This document shows, in pieces, positions 38,040 through 45,276 of a stretch of 64,000 nt of DNA. Position 1 is the first letter of the stretch. Every line of letters starts with the position of its first letter. Under the pieces are notes generated by a model. It did no database searches. It worked only from the letters and a program-made list of their open reading frames with translations, and was not told the origin of the DNA. The stretch is taken from positions 146,843-210,842 of the forward strand of contig JAUJNG010000005.1 in NCBI GenBank assembly GCA_030448265.1, in the 5' to 3' direction. The DNA is from Abditibacterium sp. (GTDB lineage: Bacteria; Armatimonadota; Abditibacteriia; Abditibacteriales; Abditibacteriaceae). Both the position numbers and the translations under genes were made by a program.

Positions 38040-38220
38040 CTGAGAGTGTGTATAAAACGTCCGAAAGCGCCCCCATTTCGTCATCCTGAGGAGCCTGCGG
38101 CGAAGGATCTGGCGTTACGCTGCCGAGACTGTGACGCCAGATCCTTCGTCGCAGGCTCCTCAGGATGACGAAAAACGGGAACTTTCACGAAGATCACAGA
38201 CTTTCTATACACACTCTCAG
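38040..38220. repeat. Nested inverted repeats: 39-bp palindrome inside 15-bp arms
   Basis: The inner arms 38077-38115 and 38134-38172 match over 39 bp with one mismatch (core GTCATCCTGAGGAGCCTGCG). The outer arms CTGAGAGTGTGTATA (38040-38054) and complement (38206-38220) are perfect over 15 bp. The xdhC stop codon (38217-38219) is in the outer right arm. The layout matches the nested element at 23325-23526. Confidence 0.95.
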
Positions 38221-39170
38221 TGAATCGAATCTTTCTCGCGCAGGCTGAGGCCGGATTTGTCGCGGCGCCTCTTCTGGATCTCCGCCAGAATGGAAAGGGC
38301 GATTTCTTCGGGTGTTTCAGCACCGATATCCAAACCGATGGGCGCATGGAGCTTTCGCAAATCAAGAGCGGCCAGATTAATCCCCCGAAGCAGAGTGTCC
38401 CTGCCGATTTTCTCCAATAGTTCGTCAGCACGGCGGCGCGGCCCCAAAATCCCGACATAGCGGGCCGGTGAGGGCAGCAGGAGTTTCAGCAGTTCCAGAT
38501 CGAACAGAAAATTGTGCGTCATGACCACGCAGGCCGTTTCGGCCTCGATCTTCAAATGGGCTTCGAGCTTTTCTATCGGGTAGTAACTCGATGGCACCAA
38601 CGGGAGGCGGTTGGGAAAGGGCGCGCGATGGTCGAAAACTTCGACGCTAAAACCGGCGAGTTGCGCCATCGCGTGCAGGGGCACGACATCCGCTCCGACG
38701 CCAAAGATGAGCAGTCGTTGCGGCGCTTCAATGTGTTGGATGAACGCTCCCTTTTGCGGTGCCGCCAATTCGAGCAGACGTGTCCCGACGTCTTCGCCTT
38801 CATAAACAACGGCGACTTTGTTCCCTGCAGCCAGCCACGTCAAATCGTTGGCGGGTTCGACGAGGATTTTCATCACGCCACGACAGCCGAGGCCCAGGCC
38901 GAAAACGATGTCCTGATTTGAAGTCGTATCGTAGCGCGTCAACACGGCGCGGCCCGATTGCATGACCTGATGAGCGTGCGCCCACAAATCGCCGTCCAAA
39001 CAGCCCCCGTTAATCATCCCCGCGCTACGGCCATCTTCGACCAGGAGCATCCGCGCTCCGGCGCGGCGGTAAGCCGAGCCCTTAACCTCGACAACCGTCG
39101 CCAGGGCAGCGCGTTTCGATTCGCTCTGCGAGGCCCGCCACAGATTGAAAATGGCTTCGATTTCGTGCAT
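38217..39170 (-). CDS. xdhC: XdhC-family molybdenum cofactor insertion/maturation protein
   Basis: Encodes 317 residues from ATG 39170. The N-terminal XdhC/CoxI domain reads ATVVEVKGSAYRRAGARMLL and GMINGGCLDGDLW, with the conserved GGCxxxxL site. The C-terminal Rossmann-like domain begins RLLIFGVGADVVPLHAMAQL and ends IGLDIGAETPEEIALSILAE. XdhC proteins bind sulfurated molybdenum cofactor and insert it into xanthine-dehydrogenase-family enzymes, here surely the oxidoreductase encoded upstream. It is last in a five-gene minus-strand operon, 10 bp after the MocA-like gene. Confidence 0.93.
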   Translation of the reverse strand: MHEIEAIFNLWRASQSESKRAALATVVEVKGSAYRRAGARMLLVEDGRSAGMINGGCLDGDLWAHAHQVMQSGRAVLTRYDTTSNQDIVFGLGLGCRGVMKILVEPANDLTWLAAGNKVAVVYEGEDVGTRLLELAAPQKGAFIQHIEAPQRLLIFGVGADVVPLHAMAQLAGFSVEVFDHRAPFPNRLPLVPSSYYPIEKLEAHLKIEAETACVVMTHNFLFDLELLKLLLPSPARYVGILGPRRRADELLEKIGRDTLLRGINLAALDLRKLHAPIGLDIGAETPEEIALSILAEIQKRRRDKSGLSLREKDSIH

Positions 39171-39180
39171 TTTTTCTACT

Positions 39181-39888
39181 TCAGGACGCCACAGGCTTCG
39201 TCGGCGAAGCCTGTTTTTCGACATCCTTTTCGAGGAGGCGCGAGAAATCGTGCGGGGTGTCCATGTCCACCTCGCCCTCTGGAAAAGGTAAAAAGTGCGC
39301 CTGGGAAGCGTATTTCTTAATAACCTGCTTCGCGCCCATTTCTCCTTCGAGCCGCATTAGTTCGGGGAAGAGTGCGCTGCTGAATAAGGCTGGGACGCCG
39401 AAACCCTCGCCATACGTCGAGGCGACAACAGGCCTTCCAGTAGCGCGGTGCGCCCCAATGAGCCCGCAGAGGATTTCGGCGGTGACGTGAGGTTGGTCGC
39501 ACACCAGAAAGACGGCGGCGCCTGGGGCCAAGTCCACGCCGGCGAGAGCTTCGATGCCCGTCCGAATGGACGAAGCCATTCCTGTCTCCCACAGGGTGTT
39601 CACCCTCTCCCGCACGGCGAGTCCGTTCAACTCGCGTCTCGACAGTTCGGCGTTCGCGCCCGTTACCACGACGACGGGATCGCACCCCGCGCCCAACGCG
39701 GCCAGGACGGCGTGCCGGAGCAGACTCTCGCCCTGAAATTGGAGAATTTGCTTCGGGCTGCCCATGCGCGAGGATGACCCCGCCGCCAAAATGACGGCGC
39801 CGACGCGCGCCGCGTCGAACGCTTCAACGGAGGGTTGCATCAGTTCATTCACGACTCCAGCAGATGCCGTTTTCGGTTGCGCGCTCAC
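39181..39888 (-). CDS. MocA-like molybdenum cofactor nucleotidyltransferase
   Basis: A 235-residue NTP-transferase with the signature VGAVILAAGSSSRMGSPKQI, FLVCDQPHVTAEIL and the C-terminal IDMDTPHDF-like VDMDTPHDFSRLL. It should attach CMP (or another nucleotide) to molybdopterin, making the dinucleotide cofactor used by PaoABC-type aldehyde oxidoreductases, where MCD is typical. The start is GTG 39888, overlapping the stop of the molybdenum subunit gene by four bases (GTGA), which argues for coupling; an ATG at 39840 is possible. The extra 35 N-terminal residues before the Rossmann core favour caution. Confidence 0.88.
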   Translation of the reverse strand: MSAQPKTASAGVVNELMQPSVEAFDAARVGAVILAAGSSSRMGSPKQILQFQGESLLRHAVLAALGAGCDPVVVVTGANAELSRRELNGLAVRERVNTLWETGMASSIRTGIEALAGVDLAPGAAVFLVCDQPHVTAEILCGLIGAHRATGRPVVASTYGEGFGVPALFSSALFPELMRLEGEMGAKQVIKKYASQAHFLPFPEGEVDMDTPHDFSRLLEKDVEKQASPTKPVAS

Positions 39889-42098
39889 AGCAGCTTGTCC
39901 GGTGTAATCGGCAGATCCCGAATGCGTTTGCCCGTCGCGTGGAAAACGGCATTGGCGATGGCCGCCGGAATGCCGACCATGCCGAGTTCGCCCATGCCTT
40001 TAACGCCGAGCGGGTTGACGACCTTATCGTCCTCTTCGACGAACATGGTTTCGATTTCGTGGATATCGGCGCTAACCGGAACGTGGTAGTGCTGCAAGTT
40101 TGGGTTCATGATGCGCCCGTAACGGTGGTCAACCTCGGTCGCCTCTTGCAGAGCCATGCCGATGCCCCACACCACGCCGCCAATCTCCTGGCTGTGCGAG
40201 GTTTTCGGGTTCATGATCTTGCCGCAAGCCGTCACTTCGATGGCGCGCGTGACCTGGACAACTCCTGTCGCCGGATCCACTTTGACTTCCACGAACTGCG
40301 CGCCGTGCGCGCCGGTCGCGTATTTTTCCCGTTCCGGCGATGGTTTGGCTTCGTGAACATCGACCAACTCGGAGAGGTTGTTGCGCCGCATCAAGGCAAA
40401 AATATCGACTGACTGCGACGATCCTCTGAGCGTCAGCCTGCCATCCAGTAACTCGGTGTCCTCGATTTTGGCCGTCTTGAAGGGCGAAGCGGCCTCTTTA
40501 TTGGCCAGTTCCACCAACCTGCCCCGAATGTTTTGCGCCGCTTCGTAAATCGCGCTGCCGACGCTCGCTGTCGTAAAAGACCCCCCCTGCACCGGCGCGG
40601 GCGGGAATCTGGTGTCGCCCAGTTCAAACTTGACCCGTTCGGCAGGCAAACCGAGATATTCGGCGGCGATGAGAGTCATCACCGTGTAAGTTCCTGGCCC
40701 GATGTCGGCGGTGGCGCTCGAAACGTGCGCGGTGCCGTCGACACGAAGCGCGACTCTGGCCGAGGCCGGACGCTGAAACGCGCCCCAGATTCCGGTCGCC
40801 ATGCCCCAACCGACCAAAAGCCTGCCATCGCGCATCGAACGCGGTTCGGGCGTTCGATTTTTCCAGCCGAACTTTTCGGCGCCGAGCCGGTAGCACTCGC
40901 GCAGAGCCTTGCTGGAATAGGGTTTTCCGCTATCGGGATCGACATCCGAGAAGTTGACGAGTCGCAGTTCGAGCGGGTCGATTTTGAGCGCGTAAGCCAA
41001 CTCGTCCATCGCGCATTCGAGCGCGAACATCCCCGAAACCGCTCCAGGAGCGCGCATCGCGGCAGGAGTGGACAAGTCGGTATGCACGAACTGCTGCGAG
41101 GTGAGAGCATTGGGGCAGGCGTAGAGCGAGCGCGGCATTCCGGTGGTGTTTTCCACGTAATCCTCGAAGTTCGACGAGTTGTTGCGAGAGTCGTGAATCA
41201 AGGCCGTCAGTTTTCCGTCGGCCTGCGCGCCCAGGGAAATCTTCTGCCAGGTGTGGGGCCGGTAGCCGTGCCCCGTGAACATCTGCTGGCGCGTATAAAC
41301 CACTTTCACCGGACGCTTGATGACGCGCGCCGCCATCGCGGTGAGTGCCGGATAGTAATTGGGCCTGAGCGCGGAACCGAACGCTCCGCCGACAAAGGGC
41401 GAGATGACCTGAATGTTTGCCTGGGGGATGTGAAAGCTGGTCGCCAAATGCTGTTGCACGACCCTAACGCCCTGCGTTTTATCGAAAACCGTGAGTTTGT
41501 CGCCCTCCCAGAACGCGATGGCGCCGTGCGGCTCCATCGGGTTGTGATGCTCGATGGGAATCGTGTATTCGGCCTCGACTTTTACGGGCGCGGCGGCCAA
41601 GGCTTCGGTTGGATTGCCTCGTGGTCGGGGAGGGCGCGACGGATTGGCGAGCCTCGCCTTGTCCAACGAACTTTCCAGATCGGTCATGGGCTTTTCTTCG
41701 TTGTAAGTCGCTTTGACGAGGCGCGCGGCATAACGCGCCTGCTCGAAGCTTTCCGCCAGCACGAGCGCAATCGGCTGCATATTGAAGAAAATCTGCTCCG
41801 ATTGCAGCGCGCGAAACGACCGGTCACGCACGTTGCGGTTCTCTTCCGGCTTGAGTTCGGGAGCGGCGGGCGGCGCGGGTTTCGGGTAGTTCTCGTGGGT
41901 AAGAACTTGAATCACTCCAGGCGCGCGGCTCGCTTCCGCCGTGTCAATGGAGCGAATCGTGCCTTTGCCGATGGTGCTCGTCACGATGAAGCCGTAAGCG
42001 AGGTTGGGAACTTTGAATTCCGCAGCGTATTTCGCTCTGCCGGTGACTTTGGCGAAGCCGTCGACGCGGCTCATCTCTTTTCCAATGTATCTTGCCAT
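39885..42098 (-). CDS. paoC: Aldehyde oxidoreductase molybdenum-binding subunit, PaoC-like
   Basis: A 737-residue large subunit of the xanthine oxidase family. It begins KVTGRAKYAAEFKVPNLAYG, has HHNPMEPHGAIAFWEGDK, the molybdopterin site SPFVGGAFGSALRPNYYPAL and the catalytic base Glu704 in KGMGELGMVG, followed by IPAAIANAV. PaoABC of Escherichia coli oxidises aromatic aldehydes in the periplasm with MCD cofactor. The length and the neighbouring 4Fe-4S-type FAD subunit fit this group rather than xanthine dehydrogenase. It follows the FAD subunit gene by 15 bp. Confidence 0.92.
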   Translation of the reverse strand: MARYIGKEMSRVDGFAKVTGRAKYAAEFKVPNLAYGFIVTSTIGKGTIRSIDTAEASRAPGVIQVLTHENYPKPAPPAAPELKPEENRNVRDRSFRALQSEQIFFNMQPIALVLAESFEQARYAARLVKATYNEEKPMTDLESSLDKARLANPSRPPRPRGNPTEALAAAPVKVEAEYTIPIEHHNPMEPHGAIAFWEGDKLTVFDKTQGVRVVQQHLATSFHIPQANIQVISPFVGGAFGSALRPNYYPALTAMAARVIKRPVKVVYTRQQMFTGHGYRPHTWQKISLGAQADGKLTALIHDSRNNSSNFEDYVENTTGMPRSLYACPNALTSQQFVHTDLSTPAAMRAPGAVSGMFALECAMDELAYALKIDPLELRLVNFSDVDPDSGKPYSSKALRECYRLGAEKFGWKNRTPEPRSMRDGRLLVGWGMATGIWGAFQRPASARVALRVDGTAHVSSATADIGPGTYTVMTLIAAEYLGLPAERVKFELGDTRFPPAPVQGGSFTTASVGSAIYEAAQNIRGRLVELANKEAASPFKTAKIEDTELLDGRLTLRGSSQSVDIFALMRRNNLSELVDVHEAKPSPEREKYATGAHGAQFVEVKVDPATGVVQVTRAIEVTACGKIMNPKTSHSQEIGGVVWGIGMALQEATEVDHRYGRIMNPNLQHYHVPVSADIHEIETMFVEEDDKVVNPLGVKGMGELGMVGIPAAIANAVFHATGKRIRDLPITPDKLL

Positions 42099-42113
42099 TG
42101 CTTGTTACCCCTT

Positions 42114-43106
42114 TTAGGCCACCTCGCCCGACATGGCGCGCTGCAAAGCGAGAACAATCGAGCGTTTCCCCAACTCGACTTTGTAGCCGTTGTGTTCGAG
42201 CGGTTTCGCATCTTTCAAAGCCGCTTCCGCCGCCGCTTCAAAGGTTGCGACCGTCGCCGGTTTTCCGACCAGAACGCGCTCGGCTTCGGTTGAACGCCAG
42301 GGCTTGTGCGCCACACTTCCCAGCACAACGCGGGCGCGTTCGATGGCATCCCCGCGCGTTTCCAGAGCCGCAGCCACGGAAACGAGGGCGAAAGCGTAAG
42401 AAGCGCGGTCACGCACTTTCAAATAATAGGATTTAGCGGCGAAATTATTCCTTGGAATTTCGATGGCGACGATGAGTTCGCCGTGCGCGAGATTGTTATC
42501 TTTTTGAGGCATATCGCCTGGCAAGCGGTGGAAATCCTGAACCGCAATGGTGCGGTCTTGGCCGTTCGTGCCTCGAACGCGAATAATCGCATCAAGCGCA
42601 TAAAGCGCGTTCGCCATATCGCCTGGATACGTCGCCACGCAGTTCTCGCTGTAGCCTAAAATGGCATGAATGCGGTTGAGACCTTCCAGCGCGCCGCATC
42701 CGCTCCCAGGTTCGCGTTTGTTGCACGGCATGGCGGTGTCGTAGAAATACTGGCACCTTGTGCGCTGCATCAGATTTCCGCCGTTGGTGGCCATGTTGCG
42801 AAGCTGCGCCGAGGCGCCGGCTAAAATCGCCATCGAGAGCAGCGGATAGTTTTGGCGCACGAGCGGATGGTTGGCCGTGTCGGAGTTTTTGGCGAGGGCG
42901 CCGATGGAGATGCCGTTCGAGGTTTCCCTGATCTGCGCGAGATTCAGCCGCGAGACATCCACCACTTCGCTTGGACGCTCGACGTATTCTTTCATCAAGT
43001 CAACGAGATTCGTCCCGCCCGCCAGAAACTTCGCCGCTGGATTTGCCGAAACGGCGCGAACGGCGCCGGTCGCTTCTTTGGCGACGGAATATTTAAACGA
43101 TTTCAT
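42114..43106 (-). CDS. paoB: Aldehyde oxidoreductase FAD subunit with 4Fe-4S insertion, PaoB-like
   Basis: Encodes 330 residues from ATG 43106, with a strong GGAGG nine bases upstream. The FAD-binding motifs FLAGGTNLVDLMK and TNGGNLMQRTRC are clear. The segment RCQYFYDTAMPCNKREPGSG with its Cys ligands is the 4Fe-4S-binding insertion that distinguishes PaoB and its relatives from ordinary XdhB. C-terminal domain LGSVAHKPWRSTEAERVLVG. It overlaps the small subunit gene by 14 bases (43093-43106), so translation is coupled. Confidence 0.93.
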   Translation of the reverse strand: MKSFKYSVAKEATGAVRAVSANPAAKFLAGGTNLVDLMKEYVERPSEVVDVSRLNLAQIRETSNGISIGALAKNSDTANHPLVRQNYPLLSMAILAGASAQLRNMATNGGNLMQRTRCQYFYDTAMPCNKREPGSGCGALEGLNRIHAILGYSENCVATYPGDMANALYALDAIIRVRGTNGQDRTIAVQDFHRLPGDMPQKDNNLAHGELIVAIEIPRNNFAAKSYYLKVRDRASYAFALVSVAAALETRGDAIERARVVLGSVAHKPWRSTEAERVLVGKPATVATFEAAAEAALKDAKPLEHNGYKVELGKRSIVLALQRAMSGEVA

Positions 43107-43950
43107 TAGCGCGCACCTCCACTTTGCCATCTGGGTTCATGGCGAGGGCAATGCGTTCGTCGCTGGCGAACTCCCAGGTTTGCGCGGTTCGGGTGCCGGA
43201 CTGGACTTCTTTGATAGCCGCGACGATGCCAGGATAGGCGCCGCAACGACAGATGTTGCCGCTCATGCGCTCTTTGATTTCCTCTTCGGTCAGGTTGATG
43301 TTGCGGTTTCTCGCGCGCACGTCCGCTGTCACGTGACTGGCCTCGCCGTTTCTGGCTTCCTGCAGCAAGGCCACCGCCGAGCAGATCTGGCCTGGTGTGC
43401 AGTAGCCGCACTGAAAACCGTCGTGCTTGATGAACGCCGCCTGCATCGGATGAAGCTGGTCGCCCTTCGCCAGCCCTTCGATGGTCGTCACGTCCTTGCC
43501 TTCGCAACTCGCAGCGAGGGTCAAGCATGAAAGCACGCGGCGACCATCCACCATCACCGTGCAAGCGCCGCACTGCCCCTGGTCGCACCCTTTTTTGGTG
43601 CCGGTGAGTCCCACCCTTTCGCGCAGGAGGTCGAGCAGCGCCATGCGCGAATCCACTTCCAAGCGCTGGGGCGCGCCGTTGATTTTCAGAAGAACCCTGA
43701 CGGCGTTTTCAAGCCTGGGAGTCGGAGCCATTGCGGCGCCAGGGGCCGTGGGAAGTGCAGCCAGGGCTTCTTCCCTGGCTAAGAGTTGGAAGGCGAAGGT
43801 GCCGAGAACAGCAGCCGTGCTTTGTCCCAGGAATTCACGGCGCGTCACGCCAAAGAGACCGAGTTCATCGAGCAACCTTTCTTCATCCGCGCTGAGCTGC
43901 GAACCGTCTTCGGCTGAATCGAAATCCTGTTGTTCTTGATTGTCGTCCAT
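43093..43950 (-). CDS. paoA: Aldehyde oxidoreductase 2Fe-2S subunit with Tat signal, PaoA-like
   Basis: Encodes 285 residues from ATG 43950, with AAGGAG five bases upstream. The N-terminus holds a twin-arginine motif (VTRREFLGQS) and a hydrophobic stretch, so the folded complex should be exported by Tat. Plant-type ferredoxin cysteines appear in KKGCDQGQCGACTVMVDG and RVLSCLTLA; the second cluster in FQCGYCTPGQICSA and GNICRCGAYPGI. This gives two 2Fe-2S clusters, as in all family members. An acidic 35-residue leader before the Tat motif is unusual. It is the first gene of the operon. Confidence 0.93.
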   Translation of the reverse strand: MDDNQEQQDFDSAEDGSQLSADEERLLDELGLFGVTRREFLGQSTAAVLGTFAFQLLAREEALAALPTAPGAAMAPTPRLENAVRVLLKINGAPQRLEVDSRMALLDLLRERVGLTGTKKGCDQGQCGACTVMVDGRRVLSCLTLAASCEGKDVTTIEGLAKGDQLHPMQAAFIKHDGFQCGYCTPGQICSAVALLQEARNGEASHVTADVRARNRNINLTEEEIKERMSGNICRCGAYPGIVAAIKEVQSGTRTAQTWEFASDERIALAMNPDGKVEVRANEIV

Positions 43951-44023
43951 GATTCTCCTTCTAAAATCCTCTACTGCGGGCGTCATTTGGGAGCGAAAAC
44001 TTCCCTGGCCACCGAAACCGCAG

Positions 44024-44470
44024 TTATCGCGCCGGTTCGTTGGTCATGTTCTTCTCCCCCGAAGAGGCCGAGGGGCTTATGGCGTATTTCGCGTCGCTGA
44101 CCTTCTCCATCCAGTCTACGCTCTTGCCGCCCTGCCGTTCGGCAATGGCGATGTGGGTCATCGCGGTATTGGGCGCGGCGCCGTGCCAGTGCTTCTCACC
44201 TGGCGCAAACCAAATCACGTCACCGGCACGAACTTCCTCAATGGGGCCGCCCTTACGCTGCACCCATCCACACCCCATCGTGACGATCAGGGTCTGGCCG
44301 AGCGGGTGGGTGTGCCAGGCTGTCCGCGCACCAGGCTCAAACGTGACGCTGGCGCTGAACACTCGCGCGGGAGCGTCAGCCTGAAACAGTGGGTCAATGC
44401 GCACTGCGCCGGTAAAATACTCGGGCGCTCCTTTCTCGGAAGGCTGTGAGCCGCTTCGCTTGATCTCCAT
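44024..44470 (-). CDS. Cupin, (R)-mandelonitrile-lyase-like group
   Basis: A 148-residue single-domain cupin. Motif 1 is [20 protein letters not shown] with metal-binding His, His and Gln; motif 2 is [19 protein letters not shown]. Sequence from residue 1 ([20 protein letters not shown]) to DWMEKVSD strongly recalls the group that includes bacterial mandelonitrile lyases, manganese-dependent cupins that form or cleave cyanohydrins. Most relatives are of unknown function. It lies 73 bp upstream of the aldehyde oxidoreductase operon on the same strand and may handle an aldehyde-related substrate (inference). AAAGGAG precedes the ATG. Confidence 0.88.
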   Translation of the reverse strand: MEIKRSGSQPSEKGAPEYFTGAVRIDPLFQADAPARVFSASVTFEPGARTAWHTHPLGQTLIVTMGCGWVQRKGGPIEEVRAGDVIWFAPGEKHWHGAAPNTAMTHIAIAERQGGKSVDWMEKVSDAKYAISPSASSGEKNMTNEPAR

Positions 44471-44529
44471 TCTTCTCCTTTTAGTTCAGGGTAATGATTT
44501 AGTTAACGGTATCGATCGCTTCATGGCGA

Positions 44530-44999
44530 ATGCGGCGGCTGTTATGGCGATTTCATGACGGATGCTCGCAAAGTCCACATGGAGGCAAAGCCTCCTCGAT
44601 TCAGGCCCATCTCGGCCCTGCCTATCCTGCCTCTTCCAGAGCCGCTCATATCGACTGTGCGGTTGTAGATACCCTGGGTTTGTTGTGGCTTTTGGTGGTG
44701 CATCCGGCTCACATCCAAGACCGCGACAGCGCCAAACTGCTTCTGGCACGCCTGGCCTTTTGTCTGTTCAGGTGGCGCCTGCTGTGGGCGGATGGAGCGT
44801 ATGCGGGCGCTCTGGAACAGTGGGTGGCGGCGCTGCGAGTGCCACGCCCTGGCTGGTGCCCACTGCGTCTGGAGATTGTGCGGCGCTGCGATGGGGCTAA
44901 GGGCTGGCAACTGCTGCCCAAACGCTGGATCGTCGAGCGCACCTTTGGCTGGCTCGCGCGCTCGCGCCGTCTCGCCAGAGACTACGATTTGAAGCCTGT
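44530..44999 (+). pseudogene. IS5-family transposase remnant (C-terminal part)
   Basis: The readable frame includes VVDTLGLLWLLVVHPAHIQD, WRLLWADGAYAGALEQW and KRWIVERTFGWLARSRRLAR DY-like sequence, i.e. the DDE residues Asp, Asp and Glu of IS5-group transposases in order. The N-terminal third is lost (starting with unrelated sequence before about 44640) and the C-terminus is cut after ARDYD, where the antisense gene fragment begins. No terminal inverted repeats or target duplications were found, so it is not mobile. Confidence 0.8.
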
Positions 45000-45137
45000 G
45001 CCTTCCTGCTTGTGGCGCCAGTAAAAGCCACCACCCGCGTTTTGCCAGTCGCTCCACTCGGCGGCCCACACCGGACGCGCCACCAGAGCGAAGTGCAGGG
45101 CCCACAGCATCACCCAAAAAACAAGTCGTTTTGCCAT
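44982..45137 (-). pseudogene. Truncated secreted-protein gene cut by the IS remnant
   Basis: From ATG 45137 this reads MAKRLVFWVMLWALHFALVA RPVWA, a normal signal peptide, then AEWSDWQNAGGGFYWRHKQEG and runs into the transposase antisense, stopping at 44984 after 51 residues. This is a plausible start of a real exported protein whose remainder was lost on insertion or recombination of the IS5-family element. I do not recognise the family. Confidence 0.5.
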
Positions 45138-45276
45138 ATCAAACCCCAATCCGTATCGGTTCGCGCCCAGACGATTCTCTTGCCTTCAAGTGTCTCGATT
45201 CTTCAAGTGAAACTGATGTCAGGTTCAGGGGCACAAGGCACCAAGTGTGGGCTAAAGATCGCACGTTGTCGCTACG

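Noticed and set aside
40533..42293. Open reading frame of 586 codons on the plus strand
   Set aside because: Antisense to the molybdenum subunit gene, which has recognised motifs over its whole length.
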